Assembly: GCF_001891085.1 (NCBI RefSeq)
Contig: NZ_JXUP01000002.1
Location: 1 to 43,078 of the forward strand
Length of the DNA: 43,078 nt
Direction of reading: 5' to 3'
Source: Campylobacter concisus
Lineage (GTDB): Bacteria; Campylobacterota; Campylobacteria; Campylobacterales; Campylobacteraceae
Shown: positions 32,861 to 41,074 of the stretch, in pieces
Layout: the number at the start of each line of letters is the position of its first letter
Position numbering within the stretch: the stretch's first letter is position 1
Notes under the pieces: generated by a model
What the model was told of the DNA's origin: nothing
Databases searched by the model: none
Seen by the model: only the letters and a program-made list of their open reading frames with translations
Position numbers and translations under genes: made by a program

Positions 32861-32889
32861 AACTTCAACAAAAGCAAAAGGAGTTTGTC

Positions 32890-34908
32890 GTGGAAAAAGA
32901 GATTTTTTACGTAGATAGCGAGATATATGAGCTTACGACACTTTGGACACTTCGTACTATTTTTAATCTTGGAGGAGAAAGAGAGTTACTAAGAAGCGGA
33001 TGTGACGATGTTTTAGATTTTTTGGGTATCGAGTCAAAAGAGCCCAAAGAAGAAGAGATTCAAAATCTTAAAAACAGACTTGAAATTCTTGAAAAAAGTC
33101 AAATTTCATGCGAGCTAAAAGATCTTGAACACAATCTAAATTTACTTCAAGAAAATTTAGGTCTAAATAGTACCGAGAGAGATATTTTGAGATTTGTTGC
33201 GATCATGTACAACTACGAAGTGATATCTAATGCTTGCAGTTTACTAGGAGATCTAAACAACATACAAGCCACAAAAGCCATCTCAAAGATACTAAATTTA
33301 CGTTTCAGCGATGTTCAAAAAGCCTTTAGAAAAGATGGAATCTTTGCCAAGACTTCGATTGTAAAGCTAGAAAATAATGTGCATAACCTAAAATTTAAAA
33401 TTGATGTCATAAACAATAACTTTATGTGTGATTTGTTTGTTAAATGTGAAAGCATGGACGAGATATTTGAAAGCGCGATAAAGCCGTGTAGCAAGACAAA
33501 TTTGACAACAAAAAATTATCCTCATATAAAAGAAGATATAAAAATTTTGCTCTCGTTTCTAAAAAATGCCGTTAGCAAAAAGCAAAAAGGAGTAAATGTG
33601 CTTCTATACGGCTCAGCAGGGACTGGTAAAACCGAGCTTAGTAAAGTGATAGCCAGTGAGCTAAATTTAAAGCTTTATGAAGTAGCTTATGATGACGAAT
33701 ACGGATATGCGACTGAGGATCGAAGGCTAAGGTCATATTGCCTTGCTCAAAACGTATTATCCGCTGGATCAAATTTGCTCATGTATGACGAAGCAGAAGA
33801 TATATTTAACACAAATAATGACGAAAAACGACAGTATGGTAAAGCCTTTATAAATAGATCTCTCGAGACTAACTACCTGCCTACCATCTGGATAACTAAC
33901 AATATCCTTGACATGGATGAAGCTGTAGTTAGAAGGTTTAACCTAGCCATAGAGATAGGCATACCTACTGAAGATGTAAGAGCAAAGATCATAAAAAAAT
34001 ATAGTGAAAATTTGATAGATAATAAGCTTGTTAAAAAGCTAGCTAAAAATCGATTTGTAGCGCCAGCAGTCGTTAGTAATGCTAGCTTAGTTGTTTCAAA
34101 TTTAAACACAAAAGATAAAAATAAAGCTTTTGAGCGAGTGATAAGCAACACTCTAAAAGCACAAGGCTACGATGAGATAGAAAAAGATGAAAAGCCAAGC
34201 GCTGATCTGCCAAGCAGCTATGATCCAAATTTCGTAAACTCAGACTGCGATCTAAACGAGCTAATACAAGGCATAAAAGAAAGCAAAAGTGCAAGGATAT
34301 GCCTTTATGGCGTGCCTGGAACTGGCAAAAGCGCTTATACTAAATTTATCGCTAAAAGCCTTAAAAAGCCGATCATCATCAAAAAAGGAAGCGATCTTTT
34401 ATCTATGTTTGTAGGAGGAACTGAGAAAAATATAGCACTAGCTTTCAAGGAAGCCAAAGAAAAACATGCTGTGCTAGTCTTTGATGAAGTTGATAGCTTT
34501 TTACAAGATAGAAGCATGGCCGCAAGAAGCTGGGAAGTAACCCAAGTGAATGAGATGTTAGTGCAGATGGAGAGCTTTGATGGTATCTTTATCGCTACAA
34601 CGAATTTGATCAATAATCTAGATAAAGCCTGTCTTAGAAGATTTGATCTAAAGCTTGAGTTTGGATATTTATTGCCAGAGCAAGCGCAAAATTTATTTAA
34701 AAAAGAGTGTGCGCTGTTAAAAGTAAAATTTGACGAAAACGCAAGTAAAAAGGTCTCAAACCTAGGCTTGCTAGCGCCTGGAGACTTTGCTAGTGTGAGA
34801 AGACAAGCTAAATTTAGACCTATAAAAAATGGCGAAGACTTTTGCCATAGACTTGAGCTAGAAGCCGCACTAAAAAATGAAGAAAAGAGTGTTAAGATAG
34901 GGTTTTAG
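32890..34908 (+). CDS. Tandem AAA+ ATPase
   Basis: A 672-residue protein with a helical N-terminal domain (about 1-220) and two AAA+ modules. The first has GSAGTGKTE near residue 242 and LLMYDEAED near 296; the second has GVPGTGKSA near 475, VLVFDEVDSF near 530 and a CLRRFDL arginine-finger segment near 580. The arrangement is that of remodelling ATPases (CDC48/VPS4-like), not of replication or protease ATPases. It probably unfolds or moves a partner protein in the island's system. The start is GTG with AAGGAG 7 nt upstream, and the promoter carries the shared operator. Confidence 0.88.
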   Translation: MEKEIFYVDSEIYELTTLWTLRTIFNLGGERELLRSGCDDVLDFLGIESKEPKEEEIQNLKNRLEILEKSQISCELKDLEHNLNLLQENLGLNSTERDILRFVAIMYNYEVISNACSLLGDLNNIQATKAISKILNLRFSDVQKAFRKDGIFAKTSIVKLENNVHNLKFKIDVINNNFMCDLFVKCESMDEIFESAIKPCSKTNLTTKNYPHIKEDIKILLSFLKNAVSKKQKGVNVLLYGSAGTGKTELSKVIASELNLKLYEVAYDDEYGYATEDRRLRSYCLAQNVLSAGSNLLMYDEAEDIFNTNNDEKRQYGKAFINRSLETNYLPTIWITNNILDMDEAVVRRFNLAIEIGIPTEDVRAKIIKKYSENLIDNKLVKKLAKNRFVAPAVVSNASLVVSNLNTKDKNKAFERVISNTLKAQGYDEIEKDEKPSADLPSSYDPNFVNSDCDLNELIQGIKESKSARICLYGVPGTGKSAYTKFIAKSLKKPIIIKKGSDLLSMFVGGTEKNIALAFKEAKEKHAVLVFDEVDSFLQDRSMAARSWEVTQVNEMLVQMESFDGIFIATTNLINNLDKACLRRFDLKLEFGYLLPEQAQNLFKKECALLKVKFDENASKKVSNLGLLAPGDFASVRRQAKFRPIKNGEDFCHRLELEAALKNEEKSVKIGF

Positions 34909-34910
34909 GG

Positions 34911-35018
34911 ATGATCCCTAACGAGGTGTTTTTGTCTGATCTGTCAGACAAAAAGTATCCTCGCCCAGATGAAATACAAGATGGCTTTTTGATAGCAAAT
35001 ACCATATATAGAATATAG
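34911..35018 (+). CDS. Possible 35-residue protein containing a perfect hairpin
   Basis: An ATG 2 nt after the AAA+ stop opens 35 codons (MIPNEVFLSDLSDKKYPRPD and fifteen more). AGGG is the only ribosome-binding hint. The perfect 11-bp inverted repeat at 34929-34954 lies inside codons 7-15. It could be a small translationally coupled protein or the head of a truncated gene; I cannot decide. Confidence 0.3.
   Translation: MIPNEVFLSDLSDKKYPRPDEIQDGFLIANTIYRI
34929..34954. repeat. Perfect 11-bp inverted repeat
   Basis: TTTTTGTCTGA and TCAGACAAAAA around TCTG. The T-run is on the 5' side and the A-run on the 3' side of either strand, the reverse of an intrinsic terminator, so a protein-binding palindrome is more likely. 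Confidence 0.6.
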
Positions 35019-35207
35019 ATGCAAGCTGGTTTAGGTTATGTTTTTCGTTGTTTATCGATCCGTTTAAGATAAATCAAATAACATATAGTAAAATATTAAG
35101 AAGTTATAAAATGAAGCATAATTTTAGAATCTTAAATAACCTTAAATTATAAATCAATCTTTACTATTTATGCTAACAATCTCATCATTTTAAATAGTTT
35201 ACTACGC
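35019..35207. other. Gap between the AAA+ gene and the convergent integrase gene
   Basis: AT-rich, no gene and no clear terminator seen. Confidence 0.4.
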
Positions 35208-37349
35208 TCACCCTTCCCCTCCTTGATAAAAATTTACCTCCTCAACTAGATCCTTTAGAATTTTTGGAGTTACTGGCTCGCCATAAGTGTTCATGGTGAT
35301 CTTGTATTGTTGTTCGTGCCCTACAAGAGCAGCTATATGTTCAACCCTCTGGCCACTTTGGATGAGCTTGTTTATGAAAGTATGTCTAAATGAGTGAAAT
35401 GTCCTTGTTTTATCACTATCTTTTATAACTTGAGTATTGATCTTCTTTCTAAAATATTCAGAGAAGTCTTTATTGTCGCAATTAAATAGCCTAACCGCTT
35501 TACCACTTTGCTTAGCTAGCTTCTTTTTATTCTCTATAAATTCAAATAACCCAATGCTGCTTAACTTAGAATGGATAGGAACTATCCTTACAGAGTTTCT
35601 GGTCTTTAAAGTCTTGCTCTTACCTGTTTTTACATCTACTTTTGTATTTAAACTAAAGCATACTATGTTATATTTTTCGACTATGTCATCCGTGTTTAAC
35701 TGTATTATCTCATTTAGTCTCATGCCAGAGTAGGCTGCTATATGAGTAACGAAAAATAGCTCATCTTTGCCAATTCTTTGACTTTTGGTATCACCACTTG
35801 ATCTAATCTTACTCACAATATCCAAAAGTGCATTTACGTCACTATCTTCATAAGGATTTTTATTTGTAACATCATCTTGGTTTAAATTTATTTGTAGATC
35901 CACCGCTGGGTTCTTATCTATATAGTCGCTATCGTAGCAGTATTTAAAAAACTCACTAACTCTAACAATATACTTCTTGATGGTTGATTTAGAAATTTTT
36001 GGTCTATCTTTTGCCAAAGCTATGATCTCATCTAGGCTCTTATCTTTATAGAGACTATTTTGAGAGAGTTTGGTTGGTAGTTGCAGTAAGACATTTCTAA
36101 AATTTAGCAAGTCATCTCTTTTTATCTTTTTGATGTCTAGCTCATCGCCAAATTTCATAGACATTAGCCGTCCTACATGTCTAACAAGACCAAATGTGCT
36201 ATCACTCCAGTTATTTGAAATACTCGTGTTTGATACATAGTTTTCAAATGCGCTCTTTAGCGTGACGATGCTAGCTTTATTCTCGCTTTTAGTAGATGAG
36301 TCTAGCTGTGATTTAAAGCTTCTAGCTCTATTTGAGAAGAGTTTTTGAAAGAAATTTATAGCTTCATTAAAAGTCATGTTACTAGTATCACTTGTATCAT
36401 CTATCTCAAGGTCTTTAGCCTCAATGTCACTTAAAACTATGCCCTTATCTTCATATTTATCTGCCTTGTATAACTTTACCTGACCACCAAAGTTAGGATC
36501 ATTTAAATTTCCATACCCAAATTTGAGATCATCACTTAGCTCATTGTCTCCATCTGGTGATAACTCACAACCAAATATTCTTAGGATATCGTTTTGTGTG
36601 AGTGCTCCTTTTTGCCTAGCTAGCTCATTTATAGCATCTCTTAGCTCACAAACAGAGTGTTTTAAGGACTTTTTAGTAAAAGGGAGTACTAAATTCTGCT
36701 TTTTTAAAGTCTCTATGTAGTCTTGATAGCTATGCAAGTTACTATCTTTAACGCATTTTGTTATCTCGTCTTTAGTATTATCATCTAAATTTGCACTCTT
36801 GTGCTTTTTACCAAGTGGCACAAATGTCTGTTGCTTATCATTTAGTAGCTTTTGATTTTTGCACATCTTATATGATATGTGATTTATGTTATCTATCGTT
36901 GCCTCAAGCACTCTTTTACCAAGAAGCTTTTTGGTGTGAGAGTCAATGCAAGATAGCTTTTTGCAGATATCATCAACCTCTTTTGATATGACACTAGGCA
37001 AGCTATCTTCTTTTAAACTCTGTTTTAAAAACAAATTTAGTGATAGTAGTCCATCTAAATTTATATATCTGCCAAGCATATCATGCTCTTTGATACTTTT
37101 GGCCTCCTTGGCTTTTAAAAGCATAAGCACCAAGTGCTCTATAAGTTCGCTGCTCAAATTCATCTTCCATGCCTTTTTGATCGCGTTAAAAATTATAGAG
37201 TAGATCTTAGCACGATTTTTTGCTGTATCAAAGCGTTTTGTGAGGAAGGAGGTTATGTATTCGGTTTTATTACCAAAATAGGGCCTCAGATATAGTGGGA
37301 TGGCTACTCTAAAGTAATATATGCCATTTCGTTTGACTAGATATTGCAT
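35208..37349 (-). CDS. int: Tyrosine recombinase (integrase of the element), large form
   Basis: A 713-residue integrase that would insert and excise the element at tRNA-Met. The N-terminus (MQYLVKRNGIYYFRVAIP) is the DUF6538-type start of many phage-like integrases. The C-terminal catalytic domain shows YSGMRLNEI (arginine I), HSFRHTF (H-x-x-R), LVGHE and the nucleophile tyrosine in MNTYGE. Most integrases have 350-450 residues; the extra length is a helical, acidic stretch of about 250 residues before the core-binding domain. The gene is the last of the element and reads away from attR. Its start codon lies in a perfect inverted repeat (37341-37369). Confidence 0.95.
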   Translation of the reverse strand: MQYLVKRNGIYYFRVAIPLYLRPYFGNKTEYITSFLTKRFDTAKNRAKIYSIIFNAIKKAWKMNLSSELIEHLVLMLLKAKEAKSIKEHDMLGRYINLDGLLSLNLFLKQSLKEDSLPSVISKEVDDICKKLSCIDSHTKKLLGKRVLEATIDNINHISYKMCKNQKLLNDKQQTFVPLGKKHKSANLDDNTKDEITKCVKDSNLHSYQDYIETLKKQNLVLPFTKKSLKHSVCELRDAINELARQKGALTQNDILRIFGCELSPDGDNELSDDLKFGYGNLNDPNFGGQVKLYKADKYEDKGIVLSDIEAKDLEIDDTSDTSNMTFNEAINFFQKLFSNRARSFKSQLDSSTKSENKASIVTLKSAFENYVSNTSISNNWSDSTFGLVRHVGRLMSMKFGDELDIKKIKRDDLLNFRNVLLQLPTKLSQNSLYKDKSLDEIIALAKDRPKISKSTIKKYIVRVSEFFKYCYDSDYIDKNPAVDLQINLNQDDVTNKNPYEDSDVNALLDIVSKIRSSGDTKSQRIGKDELFFVTHIAAYSGMRLNEIIQLNTDDIVEKYNIVCFSLNTKVDVKTGKSKTLKTRNSVRIVPIHSKLSSIGLFEFIENKKKLAKQSGKAVRLFNCDNKDFSEYFRKKINTQVIKDSDKTRTFHSFRHTFINKLIQSGQRVEHIAALVGHEQQYKITMNTYGEPVTPKILKDLVEEVNFYQGGEG

Positions 37350-37369
37350 CTTTGTTACCTATGCAATAT
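37341..37369 (-). promoter_or_regulatory. Inverted repeat over the integrase start codon
   Basis: ATATTGCAT (37341-37349) and ATGCAATAT (37361-37369) are perfectly complementary across 11 nt. In the integrase mRNA the first three codons would pair with the sequence just upstream, leaving AGGTAA in the loop. This could hide the start codon or serve as a protein-binding site. Confidence 0.5.
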
Positions 37370-37372
37370 AAC

Positions 37373-37391
37373 TTTGTAGCAAAATGTAGCA
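37373..37391 (+). repeat. Putative integrase arm-type sites, right
   Basis: TGTAGCAAA at 37375 and TGTAGCAGA at 37385, 10 bp apart, in the same orientation as the pair at the left end (11145 and 11165). They lie about 67 bp inside attR, mirroring the left-end distance. Confidence 0.5.
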
Positions 37392-37457
37392 GATATCTAG
37401 TGTGAAACTGGCTGTGTGCCGTCTTTTTGGTGCTTACACAAGGTTTATTTTTAAACC

Positions 37458-37507
37458 CTCATAAGCCGGAGGTCGGGAGTTCAAGTCTCCCCCGTGACAC
37501 CATAGAT
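37458..37507 (+). repeat. attR, 50-bp direct repeat (tRNA-Met 3' copy)
   Basis: Identical to 11029-11078. It contains the anticodon region through CCA plus five bases, without the 5' half of the tRNA, so it is a non-functional duplicate made by integration. It marks the right end of the element; chromosomal sequence continues beyond. Confidence 0.92.
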
Positions 37508-37720
37508 GTCCTACTTATCGATACTTTAACTGCCCTTTTTGCAGTTTCCCTTTCTTTAAAATTTCCTAAAAGTATGGTACAGTTTTTATAAAAAGCGGTA
37601 CATTTTTTCAGGATTGATTTATTTTACAAGATGCTTTCTATAAATTTGCTTTTATTTTTGCCCATAGGTAAAATTTTATTTCAAAGCGAGCAAACATAAA
37701 TTTATCTCGCTTAAATTTTT
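37508..37720. other. Chromosomal gap right of attR
   Basis: Part of a 420-nt gene-free stretch between the integrase and the gene at 37770. It holds a weak 6-bp hairpin (37528-37533 with 37541-37546) and two GGTACA words followed by T-runs. No gene seen. Confidence 0.4.
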
Positions 37721-37736
37721 CGGCACAACTTTTGCT
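37721..37736 (+). promoter_or_regulatory. Sigma-54 promoter for the gene at 37770
   Basis: CGGCAC-N5-TTGCT differs at a single position from the consensus TGGCAC-N5-TTGCW, with GG at 37722-37723 and GC at 37734-37735 in exact -24/-12 spacing. The start site is expected near 37747, followed by AAGGAG and the ATG at 37770. In Campylobacter, RpoN with FlgSR drives middle flagellar genes. Confidence 0.75.
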
Positions 37737-37769
37737 TACTCTTTGAAGCTAAATTTCAAGGAGTAAGCT

Positions 37770-38921
37770 ATGAAAGTCTCTTATAACTCCATCTTAACAA
37801 AACAGCACTACCAAAAACAGACAAAAAGCGAAGGCTTTGCAAATTTCTTGCCTAACACTCCAAATATAAATTCGATCAGCCAAACCACTATTCCTAAGAA
37901 TGACTTTGTTTCATCTAGCAGTATCGACTCTCTTTATCAGGCTAAATTTACTTCACAAGAGGGTTATGGATATAGTGTAGATGCTAAAGGATTTATGGGA
38001 GCTGACTTTAACAAAGCAGCAGGCTTGCCACAAGACTTTAAAATTCACAAAAGCACGCTTGATGCGATAGTGCTGCACAATCAAAAACATCCAAACTATA
38101 CAAATATTTCAATGGATACAAGAAAGGATAATGCTCTGTTCGGAGAGGATAGCTTTGCAAATATCGATCTAGCAGACACAATAAAGCAATACTATAAAAT
38201 TTTTGATCAAATTTCAGCTGGAGTGATCAGTAAGGGCAAAGAGTTTTACTCAAATGAAGATCTGGCAAAGATGCCAAAGGGCTACTTTTCAAAAGATAAA
38301 AAAATAGAGCATTACGAATACTTAATGGGTAGGATGACTAGCGATGAGCTAGATGGGCTAACCGATAGAAGCAATGAAAAGATAACTCATATCTTTAGAA
38401 CAACTCAAGACGTAGAAAATGCACGCAAGCTAATAAATGATCTAAGCGATATAAATGTAGAAGTCAATGGAAATTTCCTTGACTTTTCTCCAGAAGTGAT
38501 GACAACTGAGCATACTATCCCTTATATGTGGGTTAGTAGTGCTGGATATGACTTCAAGCCTGATATGTCTGTATATGATAATGAACAAGGCTATACAAAG
38601 GAGCAAATCTTTGTAGCATTTTTAAAAAACGAGCAAGGTCTTGTGCTACAAGGTGGCACAACAAGGATAACCGACGAGGCTCTTAATGTGTATAAAAGTT
38701 CATTAATACTTACAAAACAAGATAGAAGTGAGATAGGCATACCAAAGGCTTATTATGATGAGATACTATCTGGCAAGAAAGATCTAAAAGATATACTAGC
38801 CAGGATTTTAAAGCTTAGAAATTTAGAGCTTAAAAAAGATCAAACGCTTGAGGGACTAGCAAGCAAGATAATGGACGTTTTAAAAGAATTTGATGAGAGG
38901 ACGAAGACAAGAGAGCTTTAA
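37770..38921 (+). CDS. Putative flagellar-regulon secreted protein (Cj0814-like group)
   Basis: A 383-residue protein without signal peptide or membrane segment. It shares a domain with the gene at 40878: GYSVDAKGFMGADFNKAAGL and DFKIHKSTLDAI (about residues 68-102) against GYKVDKDGYFTDEFNKQAGI and EYKIHSSTLESL. I associate this domain, from memory and with moderate certainty, with Campylobacter Cj0814-type proteins described as flagellum-dependent secreted. The sigma-54 promoter at 37721 supports control with the flagellar genes. It is the first gene right of the mobile element. Confidence 0.6.
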   Translation: MKVSYNSILTKQHYQKQTKSEGFANFLPNTPNINSISQTTIPKNDFVSSSSIDSLYQAKFTSQEGYGYSVDAKGFMGADFNKAAGLPQDFKIHKSTLDAIVLHNQKHPNYTNISMDTRKDNALFGEDSFANIDLADTIKQYYKIFDQISAGVISKGKEFYSNEDLAKMPKGYFSKDKKIEHYEYLMGRMTSDELDGLTDRSNEKITHIFRTTQDVENARKLINDLSDINVEVNGNFLDFSPEVMTTEHTIPYMWVSSAGYDFKPDMSVYDNEQGYTKEQIFVAFLKNEQGLVLQGGTTRITDEALNVYKSSLILTKQDRSEIGIPKAYYDEILSGKKDLKDILARILKLRNLELKKDQTLEGLASKIMDVLKEFDERTKTREL

Positions 38922-38973
38922 AAAATATAACATAGTAGGCATTCGCTCTAAGCCCTTTTAGACTATAAACTAC

Positions 38974-38999
38974 TAAACATTTTTTATATTTGCCGATAT
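38974..38999 (+). promoter_or_regulatory. Sigma-28 promoter for the gene at 39027
   Basis: TAAACATT, 10 nt, GCCGATAT. The -10 matches the FliA consensus GCCGATAA at 7 of 8 positions; the spacer is one base shorter than the usual 11. It lies 27 nt before the ATG. Confidence 0.6.
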
Positions 39000-39026
39000 A
39001 AGATATATATTTTAAAAGGATTTAGA

Positions 39027-40781
39027 ATGAATATATCACCAAATTTAGAGCCCATAAATATAAATTTACCCAAAGATATGATCTATTCAAGGGTCCTTCT
39101 TGGCGTAGATAGAGTGCAAACTTTAGACAATACAAATTTAAAGTCTGAGCTTAAAGACATCGCTACTAAGCTTATCTCAAATAGCACTTACTCTATCATC
39201 CAAAGCGCCAGCACCAGTGGCGTGAAGTCAGAGTATGCTAAAGCAGATAGTGGGACAAACGATGCTTTTTCTTATGTGGATATACAAAGAAGAAACTGGG
39301 ACAAAAAAGACTTTGAGAACAAATATCTCTTTGGCGAAGATGCCTCAGCGCTAAGGAAAGTGGATCAAACTAGCACCTATTTCTCATCTATAAATTCAAA
39401 AACTCCCATTAAGCCCATTGCGGCAGCAGATACTAAATTTACAAATTTAAATGACTACGCCTATGAAAAAACGATAAAAACCTCACTGGGTGACGTGGAG
39501 GTCTTTTTGGATCTTTATGACGATAATGACAAACTAGGTATAGGCAAGCTAGATGCAAATGGATTTTTATTTAACTTTGATAGCAACAAGGACGGAGTGA
39601 TAAATTCTGGTGATAAATACTTTGATAAGCTAAAGGTTAGAGGCTACGACAAAGATGGAAATGAGAAAATTTTCAAACTAAGCGAAGTTGTAAGCGAGAT
39701 AAACCTTAACGACTTTATCAAAAAAGATATTAGAAATTTAAGCCATGAGGCTATGGACTTTGCTAGCAAGAACACAGTTGATTACAGAGTTAGTTTAAAT
39801 AACTCAAACCCTTATACTCTATTTTCAGCCGAGTATCGCTACCAAAAGATAGACAAAGAAGAGACTAATAAATTTTTCAAAGACCATGCAGACAAAGACG
39901 GCTGGGTAGATCTTAGGGATAATAAGATATTTAACGAAGAGAGCGGCTTAAACAACTTTGCCTATGAGAAAGTTGGCTTTGACGGCAAGAAAAAGCTTAG
40001 TGAGTTTAACCCTATCATAAAGCCTTCTGGATCTAAACAAGATGAGAGCTTTTCATACGCAGGCTATCAAAAAGATAGCTTTATGAAATTTTATAACGAC
40101 TACCAAAAAGAGTCTAGCGCTCATAGCAAAGATGTAGAGTGGATAAGCAAAAATTTAAAAGAAAATGATGTAGAGGATGCAGATGATCTCATCTCAAAGC
40201 TAAAAGCCACAAAGTCATCTTATATGATCGCTATGGAGAGTGAGTTTGAAAAAGCAACTGGGCTTGAGTTTAGCCTAGAAAATTTAGAAAGAGTAAAGCA
40301 TGCTTTTGAGAGTGATACGAGCAAGGCAGCAGCTACACTAAAAGACACAGACAGCGTAATAGCTATGAAGCTAAATAAAAATGGCACGATCACACTTAAA
40401 TTTGACAGCGGAAGAGAGCTAGAGGTAAAAGAAATTTATAACGACACTGGCAAGCTAATCAGCAAAGATGACAAGGATAGCAAAAGAGCAAGTATAAATT
40501 TAGACGCTAAAGCTATGAATGATGTAGAGCTAAATAGACTTGACTTTAAAGATATAGGTATAAAGCAAGATGAGAAGATATCTAGCCTAAAAGAGCTTGG
40601 AGCAAAGCTCGTTAAAAACCTCACTGATAAATTTACAAGTAAATTCCTAATCGGACTTGAAAATGGCAAAAGCATCACCACTAAAGAAATTTACAACATC
40701 ACCTACCTTGAAAACGACCTAAAATTTAAAGAACCATCTAGCAAAGATAGGCTTTATAAAAAGGTAGATACAAGAGTTTAG
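39027..40781 (+). CDS. EF-hand-containing protein, putative flagellar-regulon secreted protein
   Basis: A 584-residue acidic/lysine-rich protein with no signal peptide or membrane segment. One clear EF-hand-like calcium loop is present (DSNKDGVINSGD, about residues 184-195), followed by another weak one (DKDGN). The rest is unrecognised and looks helical. AAAAGGA lies 7 nt before the ATG. A sigma-28 promoter directly upstream ties it to late flagellar genes. It sits between two members of the Cj0814-like group and may be secreted with them; that is inference. Confidence 0.65.
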   Translation: MNISPNLEPININLPKDMIYSRVLLGVDRVQTLDNTNLKSELKDIATKLISNSTYSIIQSASTSGVKSEYAKADSGTNDAFSYVDIQRRNWDKKDFENKYLFGEDASALRKVDQTSTYFSSINSKTPIKPIAAADTKFTNLNDYAYEKTIKTSLGDVEVFLDLYDDNDKLGIGKLDANGFLFNFDSNKDGVINSGDKYFDKLKVRGYDKDGNEKIFKLSEVVSEINLNDFIKKDIRNLSHEAMDFASKNTVDYRVSLNNSNPYTLFSAEYRYQKIDKEETNKFFKDHADKDGWVDLRDNKIFNEESGLNNFAYEKVGFDGKKKLSEFNPIIKPSGSKQDESFSYAGYQKDSFMKFYNDYQKESSAHSKDVEWISKNLKENDVEDADDLISKLKATKSSYMIAMESEFEKATGLEFSLENLERVKHAFESDTSKAAATLKDTDSVIAMKLNKNGTITLKFDSGRELEVKEIYNDTGKLISKDDKDSKRASINLDAKAMNDVELNRLDFKDIGIKQDEKISSLKELGAKLVKNLTDKFTSKFLIGLENGKSITTKEIYNITYLENDLKFKEPSSKDRLYKKVDTRV

Positions 40782-40844
40782 GAGTAAATTTATGCAGACT
40801 AGAAATCCCTGGTGAAATAAATCTTTTCATAAAAAAGACGATAT
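40782..40844 (+). promoter_or_regulatory. Sigma-28 promoter for the gene at 40878
   Basis: TAAATCTT (40818-40825), exactly 11 nt, then GACGATAT (40837-40844), close to the FliA consensus TAAAGTTT-N11-GCCGATAA. It lies 33 nt before the ATG, so the start site would fall just ahead of AAAAGGA. The feature includes the preceding intergenic bases, in which I see nothing else. Confidence 0.6.
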
Positions 40845-40877
40845 CTTTGGTATGAGTTTGAGCTAAAAGGATCTAAG

Positions 40878-41074
40878 ATGATAAACGCACTTGGTAGCTA
40901 CCCCTTAAATTTAGAGCAGAACATAAAGGTATCAACCAAAGTTGCCACCAAACAAACCAGCTCAGAGGTTTTAGGCTACAAGGTAGATAAGGATGGCTAC
41001 TTTACAGATGAGTTTAATAAACAAGCTGGCATCCCAAGTGAATATAAAATTCACTCAAGCACGCTGGAGTCTTT
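40878..41074 (+). repeat. Direct repeat, copy 1 (about 197 bp)
   Basis: Identical to 42881-43078 except for one extra A in the second copy. It covers the start and first 65 codons of this gene. The bases just before the two start codons are also similar but not identical. Confidence 0.95.

Larger units (their letters stand above)
11029..37507. mobile_element. Integrative and mobilizable element in tRNA-Met (about 26.4 kb)
   Basis: The element is bounded by a perfect 50-bp direct repeat whose left copy is the 3' half of tRNA-Met. At the right end is a tyrosine integrase; at the left end is a mobilization module (oriT candidate, MobC-like protein, relaxase). No type IV secretion genes, phage structural genes or replication initiator were seen, so transfer would need a helper conjugation system. 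The cargo is defence-like (STAND NTPase, several nucleases, Sir2, GmrSD-like protein, AAA+ ATPases, WYL regulator). Relics of a second integrase gene and a second DUF4143 gene inside it suggest several rounds of gain and loss. Confidence 0.9.

Noticed and set aside
34929-34954. Intrinsic terminator
   Set aside because: The stem has Ts on its 5' side and As on its 3' side and no T-run follows on either strand.
11029-37507. Prophage
   Set aside because: An integrase is present but there are no capsid, tail, portal, terminase or lysis genes; relaxase and oriT features fit a mobilizable element.
11029-37507. Self-transmissible ICE
   Set aside because: No VirB/TraG-type secretion or coupling genes were seen inside the boundaries.
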